Shown piece by piece: positions 42,353 through 54,679 of a stretch of DNA of 64,000 nt. How positions within the stretch are numbered: position 1 is the first letter of the stretch; each line of letters starts with the position of its first letter. The stretch is taken from positions 94,535-158,534 of the forward strand of contig DATAWK010000005.1 in NCBI GenBank assembly GCA_036267255.1, given 5' to 3'. Source of the stretch: DATAWK01 sp036267255 (GTDB lineage: Bacteria > Acidobacteriota > Terriglobia > Terriglobales > Acidobacteriaceae). Below the pieces are notes generated by a model. It was not told the DNA's origin, made no database searches, and saw only the letters and a program-made list of their open reading frames with translations. The translations under genes and the position numbers were made by a program.

Positions 42353-44320
42353 CTAGATGCGTTGGAAAGCGCGCTGGATGTCTTTCAAAGAATATCGCAG
42401 TGCAATGGGACGCCCGTGAGGACAGCTCGTCGGATGCTCTGTTTTTGCCAGTTCTGCCAGCAGCCACTCGATCTTGGCCGGATCCAGCGGCGTGTTGATT
42501 TTAATGGCTGCATGGCAGGCAATGGAGGCTGCTATGCGCGTCCGCAGCGTCTCCAGATTCGCCGCCTGCTGCTCGCGCTCCGTCTGCTCCAGAACTTCGT
42601 GCAGCATCCGTTCCAGTTCCCGGCCTTCCAGCGCCACCGGCACTGCTTTCACCGCCAGGGTGCGCGGCCCAAATGGCTCCGCTTCAAATCCATTTCGTTC
42701 CAATTCTTCGGCAATCGTGGCAAAGACCGGCATCTGTTCCGGTTTCAGGTCAATCAGCACCGGCATCAGCAACCGTTGCCGCTGCACTTGCTCCACATGA
42801 CGCTCACGCAGAATCTTCTCAAACAAAACACGCTCATGCGCCACATGCTGATCAATGATCCATAAACCTTCGTCGTTTGCCGCCAGAATGAACGAATCTT
42901 TCAGTTGCCCCAGCGCACGCAGGCTGGCCAGCGAGTGCAACGTAGCGCTGGCATCCTCCGATGAGTTGGTCGCATCCTCCATCGCCTGCGCTGCGCCAGC
43001 CCGATCATTTCCTGAGAACGCTCCATTGTTGCCCGTTGCGCCGGTCGGCTGCGTCGCAAACGGCAGCGGCTGATCCTGCGCCGGCGGCATGGGCGCAGCC
43101 AGCGCAAAATGCTCTGCGTCTTCGCGAGAAGGAATGACGTCCGACTCGGACTTCATTCCTGCCGGATCGGGTGGTCCCGGCATGGGAGAAACATCCGGCA
43201 CCAGCGACGGCGTCATCCCAGGATTGCTGGTGAGTGCCGTCAGAAAACTCGCCGCTGGACGCGCTTTCACCATCACATGGCGCACGCTGTCTCGAACAAA
43301 ATCATGAATAAAACTTTGCTGCCGAAAGCGGACCTCCGTTTTTGCCGGATGTACATTGACGTCCACTTCTTCCGGTGGCATCTCCAAAAACAACAGCACC
43401 ACCGGGAACGATGTCGGCGGCAGAATATTACGATAGGCCTCGGTAATGGCGTGCTGGATCAGCCGGTCGCGAATCAGGCGGCGATTCACGAAAATATAAA
43501 TCGAGTTGCGATTCAGCTTCTGCAGCTCTGGCCGCGAGACGAACCCATGCAGCCGCAATGCGCCTGGTATTTGCGGTTGCCAATCCGGTTCGCGCTTCCA
43601 CGGCGGTGGCTCCGGCACTCCGGCGTGCGCGAAGTTTGTCTCGGCGGCAACAGGCACCAGTTGCTCCAGTACCTCGCGGCCAAATATTTGATACACGCGC
43701 TCGGAAATCTGCCGTACCGGCGGCGCTTCCAGCAGCGCGTGCGTCGCCGTATGCAATGCAAAATGCTTCTCCGGATGCGCCAGAGCATAGTGCGTCACCA
43801 GTGCTGCAACGTGTGACAGCTCCGTCTGCTCCGATTTCAAAAATTTACGCCGCGCAGGGGTGTTAAAAAATAAGTCGCGAATGGTCAGTGTCGTTCCCGG
43901 AGGAATCGCCGCATCCGCCGTACGCTGGATCTTTCCACCTGCAATTTCCACCTCCATGCCAACCACTTCATCCGGCGAACGGGTGGTTAGATGGACACGG
44001 GCCACCGAGGCAATCGACGGCAATGCCTCCCCGCGAAAGCCCAGCGTAGTCAGACTGAGCAGGTCATCGCTGGAGTGAATCTTCGATGTGGCATGGCGCT
44101 CAAAGGCCAGCAGAGCGTCATCCCGCAGCATGCCACAGCCATCATCTTCCACGCGAATAAGCTTGCGGCCGCCGGCTTCCACATCTACGCGAATACGAGA
44201 GGCACCCGCATCCAGCGAGTTTTCGAGCAGCTCCTTAACGACAGACGCTGGCCGCTCGACCACTTCGCCTGCGGCTATCTGGTTAGCTACCTGATCGGAG
44301 AGAATGCGGATGCGACCCAT
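42353..44320 (-). CDS. mutL: DNA mismatch repair protein MutL (endonuclease type)
   Basis: 655 residues. GHKL ATPase: VANQIAAGEVVERPASVVKELLENSLDAG, DDGCGM, FRGEALPSIASV. A transducer domain follows, then a Pro-rich linker (~340-450) and the dimerisation/nuclease domain with DQHVAHERVLFE, a DQHAxxERxxxE-type metal site, and CPHGRP. The site implies intrinsic nicking activity, as in bacteria without MutH. MutS is not in the window. It is 83 bp downstream of pyk and just upstream of the basic low-complexity protein gene on the same strand. Confidence 0.96.
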   Translation of the reverse strand: MGRIRILSDQVANQIAAGEVVERPASVVKELLENSLDAGASRIRVDVEAGGRKLIRVEDDGCGMLRDDALLAFERHATSKIHSSDDLLSLTTLGFRGEALPSIASVARVHLTTRSPDEVVGMEVEIAGGKIQRTADAAIPPGTTLTIRDLFFNTPARRKFLKSEQTELSHVAALVTHYALAHPEKHFALHTATHALLEAPPVRQISERVYQIFGREVLEQLVPVAAETNFAHAGVPEPPPWKREPDWQPQIPGALRLHGFVSRPELQKLNRNSIYIFVNRRLIRDRLIQHAITEAYRNILPPTSFPVVLLFLEMPPEEVDVNVHPAKTEVRFRQQSFIHDFVRDSVRHVMVKARPAASFLTALTSNPGMTPSLVPDVSPMPGPPDPAGMKSESDVIPSREDAEHFALAAPMPPAQDQPLPFATQPTGATGNNGAFSGNDRAGAAQAMEDATNSSEDASATLHSLASLRALGQLKDSFILAANDEGLWIIDQHVAHERVLFEKILRERHVEQVQRQRLLMPVLIDLKPEQMPVFATIAEELERNGFEAEPFGPRTLAVKAVPVALEGRELERMLHEVLEQTEREQQAANLETLRTRIAASIACHAAIKINTPLDPAKIEWLLAELAKTEHPTSCPHGRPIALRYSLKDIQRAFQRI

Positions 44321-44403
44321 GAGACTTCATTGTAGGCCGCATCCTTCTTGTTTGGAGCCTTTTGGCAAGCCTCGAACACAAACCGCTGCCATTATGAATG
44401 GCC

Positions 44404-46002
44404 TTATCGGCGAGGTCGTTTGACAGGCTTGGTTGCCTTGCCGTTCTTCGCGATTTCTGCCTGCTTCGCCGGCTTCTTTGGTTTGGCTTTCGGATTAGAA
44501 GATTTTGCAAAGTCATCCGCGTGCTTTGCCTTCAACGATTCATCACGATCGCCCACAAGATGCAGGCGCATAAAGTTCGTCGAGCCGCTCTTGGTACGGG
44601 TTCCAGCGACTATCCCAAGAATCTCGCGTTGTTGCACCATCCCCGCTTCTTCCAGCAGCCGCTCCGCCGTGTCGACCATCTGGTCCGTCGTCTTCAGCTT
44701 CGCACAGTGGATGGGGTAGACGCCCCAAAGCAGCATCATGCGGCGAATGACAGCCTCCACACTGCTAAGCGCGAAAATTCGCGGTCCCGGACGATACTTC
44801 GAGAGCAACCGTGCCGTCGTGCCTGTTTCGGTAAATACCGCAATGGCGCTCACATTCAGGTCCTCTGCGGCATGCGCCATGGATTCACAGATGGTTTCTG
44901 CAATCGACAGTTGACCGCCAATGACAAATGGATGCCGCAGTCCGTCATGGCGTACCTGCTGTTCGGTCTCAATAACGATTTTGGCCATCATCGCCACAGC
45001 TTCCACCGGATATTTCCCGGCAGCGCTTTCTGCCGACAGCATCACGGCGTCGGTGCCATCGTAGATGGCATTGGCCACATCGCTGGCCTCGGCGCGCGTG
45101 GGCCGTGGATTTTCAATCATGGATTCCAGCATTTGCGTAGCCGTAATGACCGGCTTGCGATGCTCCGCAGCACGGCGAATTACATGCTTCTGAATGGCCG
45201 GCACTTTCTCCGGAGGCATCTCCACGCCCAGGTCGCCTCGCGCGACCATCACGCCATCCGCCACTTCCAGTATGGCCTCCAGATGCTCAATTGCCTGCGG
45301 CTTTTCCAGCTTGGCGATGATCCACGTGTCCGAGCCCAAAGCCGCTACACGATGCTTCACCAGCCGGACATCCTCTGCCGTGCGAACAAACGAAACCGCG
45401 ACCATGTCGACGGATTGCCGGATCGCAAATTCCAGATCCTCTTCGTCCTTTTCCGTAAGGGACGGAACCCGCACCGCAATTCCCGGCAGATTGATCCCCT
45501 TATGCTCGCCAAGCATTCCTCCGTTGATTACATCGCACTCCACGTCAGTGCCATGCAGGCCGCGTACACGCAGCTCAATCAACCCGTCGGACAGCAATAT
45601 ACGGGAGCCTTCCTCCAGATTGTCTGCCAGGGTTTGGAAGGTGGTGCCAATGACCAATGTGGTACCCGCTATGTCACGCGGTGTAATCGTCAGTCTCTGA
45701 CCGCTTTTGAGTTGTACCGGAATGCGATTCTTCAGGCGCCCCGTGCGGATCTTGGGCCCCTGTAAATCCGCCAGAATACAGATCGGCTTGCGCATCTCTG
45801 CTGCCACGTTACGGACCATCTGGATCAGTTTGGCTTTTTCCGGATGCGTACCATGAGAGAAATTCAGTCGGGCAATGTCCAGCCCAGCGCGCACCAGATC
45901 GCGAAACACCATTTCTGTGTTACTGGCAGGGCCAATCGTAGCCACAATCTTTGCTCTGCGAACAGGCATCGCAAAATTTTCATCGGAAAGCGCAGAGTAC
46001 AT
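44404..46002 (-). CDS. pyk: Pyruvate kinase with basic C-terminal tail
   Basis: About 532 residues. It makes pyruvate and ATP from phosphoenolpyruvate and ADP. Motifs: RRAKIVATIGPAS, ARLNFSHG, CILADLQGPKIRTG, MVARGDLGVEMP, ATQMLESMIENPRPTRAEASDVANAIYDGTDAVMLSAESA. The C-domain is complete (FALSSVEAVIRRM, MLLWGVYP). The last ~40 residues, after GDRDESLKAKHADD, are a Lys/Ala/Pro tail absent from typical enzymes. ATG 46002 follows GGAGACAG; ATG 45969 and ATG 46026 are alternatives. It follows the yihY gene by ~36 bp, so they are probably co-transcribed. Confidence 0.96.
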   Translation of the reverse strand: MYSALSDENFAMPVRRAKIVATIGPASNTEMVFRDLVRAGLDIARLNFSHGTHPEKAKLIQMVRNVAAEMRKPICILADLQGPKIRTGRLKNRIPVQLKSGQRLTITPRDIAGTTLVIGTTFQTLADNLEEGSRILLSDGLIELRVRGLHGTDVECDVINGGMLGEHKGINLPGIAVRVPSLTEKDEEDLEFAIRQSVDMVAVSFVRTAEDVRLVKHRVAALGSDTWIIAKLEKPQAIEHLEAILEVADGVMVARGDLGVEMPPEKVPAIQKHVIRRAAEHRKPVITATQMLESMIENPRPTRAEASDVANAIYDGTDAVMLSAESAAGKYPVEAVAMMAKIVIETEQQVRHDGLRHPFVIGGQLSIAETICESMAHAAEDLNVSAIAVFTETGTTARLLSKYRPGPRIFALSSVEAVIRRMMLLWGVYPIHCAKLKTTDQMVDTAERLLEEAGMVQQREILGIVAGTRTKSGSTNFMRLHLVGDRDESLKAKHADDFAKSSNPKAKPKKPAKQAEIAKNGKATKPVKRPRR

Positions 46003-46038
46003 TCTGTCTCCAGGGGTTGGAATCATAATATCGGTTTA

Positions 46039-46989
46039 CTAGCGGTCATTGTAACGGGTTGAAGGCGTTTGTATCGATGGGAACGAATCGGGAACATCTG
46101 CTAAGCGGGTATCAGAACTGTCCTCTGCAGGACTTGCGACTCTGCCCGGAGACGATGCAAGAGCCGGTTTGGGGAATGCTTCTGCGTTGAATTCCGCCCC
46201 GATCATCACGCTGATCAAAATGATATAGAGCCAGATGAGCAGCGCGATGCCGGCGCCCAGGGAACCATATACCTGCGTATAGTTGGCGTGCCGCGTCACA
46301 TACCAGCCAAAGATCAGCGTAGAGGGAAACCAGAGCACCGTCGCCAGCACAGCTCCCGGCATCACGCGGCGCCAGGACTGTGTACGTGGCGTGCCCATGT
46401 GATAAATGGTTGCAATCACGGCCACGCTGGTCACCATTGCCAGGAGCCATCGTACGACACGCCAGAACAACAGCACATAAATGCGAAAATCGTGCCCGGC
46501 TTGATAGATCATCCAATCTTCAATCTGGTGCCCGAATACCACAAATAAAGAAGCCAGCATCAGTGGAACCAGTGACAGCGGCACCAGCAGGAACGCAACC
46601 AGGCGTTGATGCCAGAAACTCCACAAACCTGCCGGCAACTTGTAGGCACGCCGCGAACACTCCATCAACGTGACCATCACACTGTTCGCTGCCCACAGGC
46701 TGACAAACGACGCCGACAGCAACAAGTGTATGGATCGTGCGTGCTCTCCCTGGAAATATGCCAGCAGTACAGGCGGTACGTCCGGTGGGAACATCTGGTA
46801 CAGCAAGTAGCCAAACTCCAGACGCACGAATTCCGCCTGCGGCGAAATTGCCACGATCGTTGCCATCACCAGAATTGCTGGAAAAACAGTAAGAATGGAT
46901 GAGTATGCGGCAGCACGCGACAGCGTGATGATGTCGTCTGAAACGCTGTTCCAGAGAGCACGTCGTAGATGTAAGAACCAGCGCAGCAT
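46039..46989 (-). CDS. YihY/BrkB-family inner-membrane protein
   Basis: A 316-residue polytopic protein of the YihY/virulence factor BrkB family (once called ribonuclease BN, now considered unfounded). Six hydrophobic segments are visible, with the family signatures RAAAYSSILTVFPAILVMATI near the N-terminus, SASFVSLWAANSVMVTLMECSRRAYKLP in the centre and VYGSLGAGIALLIWLYIILISVMIGAEFNAE near the end. The C-terminal ~35 residues are a polar tail. It is divergent from the beta-glucosidase gene and first of the yihY-pyk-mutL cluster. Function unknown. Confidence 0.9.
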   Translation of the reverse strand: MLRWFLHLRRALWNSVSDDIITLSRAAAYSSILTVFPAILVMATIVAISPQAEFVRLEFGYLLYQMFPPDVPPVLLAYFQGEHARSIHLLLSASFVSLWAANSVMVTLMECSRRAYKLPAGLWSFWHQRLVAFLLVPLSLVPLMLASLFVVFGHQIEDWMIYQAGHDFRIYVLLFWRVVRWLLAMVTSVAVIATIYHMGTPRTQSWRRVMPGAVLATVLWFPSTLIFGWYVTRHANYTQVYGSLGAGIALLIWLYIILISVMIGAEFNAEAFPKPALASSPGRVASPAEDSSDTRLADVPDSFPSIQTPSTRYNDR

Positions 46990-47152
46990 ACGTAGGGAAG
47001 ACTAAACGAAGTTGCGCAGAGAAACCATAGTGCCGGGTGCGATTCTTCGCATTGTCGGTCCATCAACCGCTAATAGAGGCGTCTGCAGCGGGAAGTAAGA
47101 CAGAAGATGCATCTGGCTGCACATATCAGCCGCCTGTTAGCATGATCGAGTT

Positions 47153-49525
47153 ATGAGTTTCCGTTCTTATCGTGTTGCGTTGCCCTCCTCTTTTGTCCTG
47201 CTGCTTGCCTCCGCTGTGGTAGCCCTCGTCGCTCTTCCCCGCCCCGCAGCGGCCTTGTCCGCGCCCCATGCGGGTTCCGGTGCCGAAATGCGTTCCATGC
47301 CCGCTACAAATGCACAACTTGCAGATAAGCATTTGAATGCGCGTGTGAATGCATTGTTGGCAAAGATGACGCTGGAAGAAAAAATCGGCCAATTGGTGCA
47401 ATATTCCGCCGGAACGCCTACCGGTCCCGGTACCGATCGCCAGGACTACAAAACGATGATTGCGGCTGGAGAAGTTGGCTCTCTGCTCAACGTTCGCAGC
47501 GCGAAAGAAACCAACATGTACCAGAAGATCGCCATCGAAAAAAGCCGCCTGCACATTCCGCTGCTTTTTGGCCTCGATGTCATTCACGGCTATCAGACGA
47601 CCTTCCCGGTCCCGCTCGCGCTGGCCTCCAGCTTTGACCCGGACCTGGTGCAGGCAACGGCTCATATGGCCGCAACGGAAGCCAGCGCCGACGGCATCCG
47701 CTGGACATTTTCGCCTATGGTCGATATCGCCCGCGACGCCCGCTGGGGGCGCATTGTGGAAGGCGCAGGCGAATCCCCGTATCTCGGTGCGGCCATGGCT
47801 CGTGCCTACGTCCACGGCTATCAGGGCAGTAGCCTCAGCAATCCTGACTCTATCGCCGCTTGCGTCAAGCACTTTGCCGCCTATGGAGCAGCCATCGCGG
47901 GGCGCGACTACAACTCGGTCGATATGTCCGACGTAATGCTGCGTCAGGTCTATCTGGTTCCGTATCAGGCCGCCATCGATGCCGGTGCCGCGACCGTGAT
48001 GAGTTCGTTCAATTCCCTCAATGGGGTACCGGAAACAGCCAACCCATACACGCTGACACAAATTCTGCGCAAGGAGTGGGGGTTTAACGGCTTCGTCGTC
48101 AGTGACTATGGCGCAGTGCATGAACTGATCGCTCACGGAGTTGCACTCGACAACGCCACGGCCGCCCGGAAGGCGCTGACTGCGGGACTGGATATGGACA
48201 TGGAAGGCAACGCCTACCACACTCGACTTGCCACGCTGGTGCGCACTGGAGAGGTTCCAGAATCGCTCGTCGATGACGCCGTCCGCCGCATCCTGCGCGT
48301 GAAATTTGCGCTGGGACTCTTCGATCACCCATATGTTGACGAAAATGCACCCGCCTATGCCGTTACGCCGGAGAAGAGCGCTCTGGCCCGCAAGGCTGCC
48401 GAAGAGTCGTTCGTCCTGCTGCAGAATCAGGCCCACCAGGGCCAGCCAAAGTTGCTGCCCATTAGCACCCGCGTACACACCCTTGCACTGATCGGCCCAT
48501 TTGGTGATTCTGCCGGTGAAATGATTGGCTCCTGGGGAGGCATGGGAAATGCCGTCACGCTGCGGGAAACGCTCGACAAACGCATGGCAGCAACCGGTGG
48601 CAAGGTGCTCTATGCCAAAGGCACCGATATTTTGACCCAGTCCGATGCCGGATTTCAGGCTGCCATCGACGCGGCAAAACAATCCGATCTGGTTTTAATC
48701 ACACTGGGGGAAGACGGCGCATCCATGACCGGAGAAGCCAGTTCCCGAGCGCATCTGGACCTGCCGGGTAACCAGGAAAAGCTACTCGAAGCCGTCGTTG
48801 CCACGGGCAAGCCAGTGGTTTTGATTGTGTTTAGCGGTCGCCCCCTGGTCCTCGACTGGGCCGCGCAGCATGTCCCGGCCATCCTCGAAGCATGGTTTCC
48901 CGGCATGGAGGCTGGCCCCGCGCTCACGGATGTTCTCTTCGGCAACGTAAACCCCAGCGGCAAGCTGCCAGTCAGCTTTCCCTATGCTGTCGGGCAGGAG
49001 CCGCTCTACCTCAGCCAGTTCCCCAGTGGCCGCCCTGCAGGTGATGCCGATCTGTCTCATCCTCCGCAAAATGCCCAGGAAAAATACCTCTCGCGCTACA
49101 TCGACGCGCCAAATGCGCCGCTCTTTCCCTTCGGCTACGGCCTCAGCTACACCTCATTCGATTACGCGCCGGTCACCCTCAGCACGCAGCAACTCCTGAT
49201 GCCGCAAGCCGAGGCCGGCCCCGACGCATTACAGGCCAGTACGGACGTGCGCAATGCCGGTTCCGTCGCCGGCACGGAGATTGTCCAGCTCTACATCCGC
49301 ATTCGTGGCGCCAGCATGGAAGAACCGGTGCGGCAACTCGAAGGCTTCCAGCGTGTGACGCTCGCTCCCGGCGAATCGAAACACGTCACCTTCCAGCTCG
49401 GCTTTCCGGAGTTATCCTTCATCAACGCGCAGAGCAAGCGCGTTGTTGAACCAGCGCAATACACCGTCTATATAGGCGGCAGCTCGCAGGCCACCCAATC
49501 CGCCGAGTTCAATATTGTGCAATAG
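47153..49525 (+). CDS. bglX: Exported beta-glucosidase, glycoside hydrolase family 3
   Basis: 790 residues. A signal peptide (PSSFVLLLASAVVALVALP) precedes the GH3 N-terminal TIM barrel: LLAKMTLEEKIGQLVQY, FGLDVIHGYQTTFPVPLALASS, CVKHFAAYGAA, nucleophile Asp in FVVSDYGAVHEL. The C-terminal alpha/beta sandwich (VLIVFSGRPLVLDW, AWFPGMEAGPALTDVLFGNVNPSGKLP) and an Fn3-like domain (VRNAGSVAGTEIVQLYI) follow. It hydrolyses terminal beta-glucosides, for example cellobiose, in the periplasm. Monocistronic and convergent with the thioredoxin-like gene. Confidence 0.95.
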   Translation: MSFRSYRVALPSSFVLLLASAVVALVALPRPAAALSAPHAGSGAEMRSMPATNAQLADKHLNARVNALLAKMTLEEKIGQLVQYSAGTPTGPGTDRQDYKTMIAAGEVGSLLNVRSAKETNMYQKIAIEKSRLHIPLLFGLDVIHGYQTTFPVPLALASSFDPDLVQATAHMAATEASADGIRWTFSPMVDIARDARWGRIVEGAGESPYLGAAMARAYVHGYQGSSLSNPDSIAACVKHFAAYGAAIAGRDYNSVDMSDVMLRQVYLVPYQAAIDAGAATVMSSFNSLNGVPETANPYTLTQILRKEWGFNGFVVSDYGAVHELIAHGVALDNATAARKALTAGLDMDMEGNAYHTRLATLVRTGEVPESLVDDAVRRILRVKFALGLFDHPYVDENAPAYAVTPEKSALARKAAEESFVLLQNQAHQGQPKLLPISTRVHTLALIGPFGDSAGEMIGSWGGMGNAVTLRETLDKRMAATGGKVLYAKGTDILTQSDAGFQAAIDAAKQSDLVLITLGEDGASMTGEASSRAHLDLPGNQEKLLEAVVATGKPVVLIVFSGRPLVLDWAAQHVPAILEAWFPGMEAGPALTDVLFGNVNPSGKLPVSFPYAVGQEPLYLSQFPSGRPAGDADLSHPPQNAQEKYLSRYIDAPNAPLFPFGYGLSYTSFDYAPVTLSTQQLLMPQAEAGPDALQASTDVRNAGSVAGTEIVQLYIRIRGASMEEPVRQLEGFQRVTLAPGESKHVTFQLGFPELSFINAQSKRVVEPAQYTVYIGGSSQATQSAEFNIVQ

Positions 49526-49601
49526 AGAGATCTATCTTTTTCGATGGAAGCGGGAATGCGTGCCTGCTCTTTGGCATTAGCCCGGGGCGACCTGCACACG
49601 T

Positions 49602-50183
49602 TTACTCCCCGGCAGATTTTGCAATGGGCTTTTTCCCTGTGGCCGTGTGCGCCCTGGGCTTCCACTTCTGCAGAAATGCGTACACCGAAGATGTGTCGAG
49701 TTTTCGCATCGCCTCAAACTCGCCGTTCTTTTGCGCATACAATACGCGCCCTCGTCCGTCGAGTATCACCAGTGCTGGAACTCCTTTTTCCAGGGGAATT
49801 CCATACTTCTTCGCTATATCCAGATTCTTGTCATATTGCCCGACGCTGACATCGACCAGGACGTAGTTGGCCTGCAACAGGCTGGCATTGCTGGGATCGT
49901 GAAAATAAATATTCAGCAGGTGACAATCCGCGCACCAATTCCCACCAAAGTCCAGAATCACATGCTTGTGCTCACGGGCAGCCGTAGCAATCGCCGCACG
50001 AATATCCGCTTTCGCATCCGCGGTATCGGAATAGATAATCGCCGAACCCATCTGCGCATGGGCATCTGCAAATACCCCAGTCAAATGTGTTCTCGCCAGC
50101 ACCGGGCCACACGGTGCCAGAAAAAACAGCGCCGCGAGCATGGCTGCTGCATACAAGCAAAATGCTGTGAGTTTTTTTGCCAC
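49602..50183 (-). CDS. Periplasmic thioredoxin-fold protein (Thioredoxin_7/DsbD-gamma-like)
   Basis: 193 residues. A signal peptide (FCLYAAAMLAALFFLAPCGPVLA) leads to a thioredoxin fold with the redox pair Cys84/Cys87 in DFGGNWCADCHLL, plus VPALVILDGRGRVLYAQ with the cis-proline. The WCxDC arrangement is typical of Thioredoxin_7 and DsbD C-terminal domains. The C-terminal ~25 residues are basic and polar. The GTG start at 50183 is preceded by AAAGGAGG. It reads on the same strand as rpoC but a strong terminator separates them. It probably reduces or forms disulfides in envelope proteins. Confidence 0.88.
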   Translation of the reverse strand: MAKKLTAFCLYAAAMLAALFFLAPCGPVLARTHLTGVFADAHAQMGSAIIYSDTADAKADIRAAIATAAREHKHVILDFGGNWCADCHLLNIYFHDPSNASLLQANYVLVDVSVGQYDKNLDIAKKYGIPLEKGVPALVILDGRGRVLYAQKNGEFEAMRKLDTSSVYAFLQKWKPRAHTATGKKPIAKSAGE

Positions 50184-50270
50184 TGTAGCCTCCTTTCCAG
50201 TGTACGCAAAACGCCCAACTGCTGTACTACGGAGCGATCGAGCGTTGCCTGGCCTTTAGGCTCAAACAAA

Positions 50271-50297
50271 AGCGGCGAACTTTTTAAGTCCGCCGCT
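50271..50297 (-). terminator. Intrinsic terminator after rpoC
   Basis: On the minus strand AGCGGCGGACTT and AAGTTCGCCGCT form a 12-bp stem (one G-U) with an AAA loop, followed by TTTTGTTT. It lies ~30 nt after the rpoC stop and marks the end of the rpl-rpo operon. A small second hairpin (GTAACC/GGTTAC, 50304-50320) lies just before it. Confidence 0.9.
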
Positions 50298-50325
50298 ATA
50301 TTTGTAACCGTTATGGTTACGTGAA

Positions 50326-54516
<4,191 letters not shown>

Positions 54517-54576
54517 GACTACCTCCATGGACCGCGCTCGCTGCTCAGTTTTTTATGCTGAACAGGAGCGGCAAGT

Positions 54577-54627
54577 CGCGTTCCCGGGCTGGTTTCTTTT
54601 CGGCTGCCTGCCCGTCCCGGGAGCGCG
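54577..54627 (-). repeat. 12-bp inverted repeat in the rpoB-rpoC gap
   Basis: CGCGTTCCCGGG (54577-54588) and CCCGGGAGCGCG (54616-54627) can pair as a 12-bp stem with one G-T and a 27-nt loop. A second hairpin (CTGCTCAG/CTGAACAG, 54541-54566) follows towards rpoC. No U-run follows the first, so an RNase III-type processing site is more likely than a terminator. Confidence 0.6.
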
Positions 54628-54679
54628 TTGGCTCTTTTCGGCGGCAGCCGCGATCATCACAAATCACAATGCGTATGCG

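Noticed and set aside
47126..48682. 518-codon frame antisense to the beta-glucosidase
   Set aside because: It lies wholly within a well-supported GH3 gene and encodes nothing recognisable.
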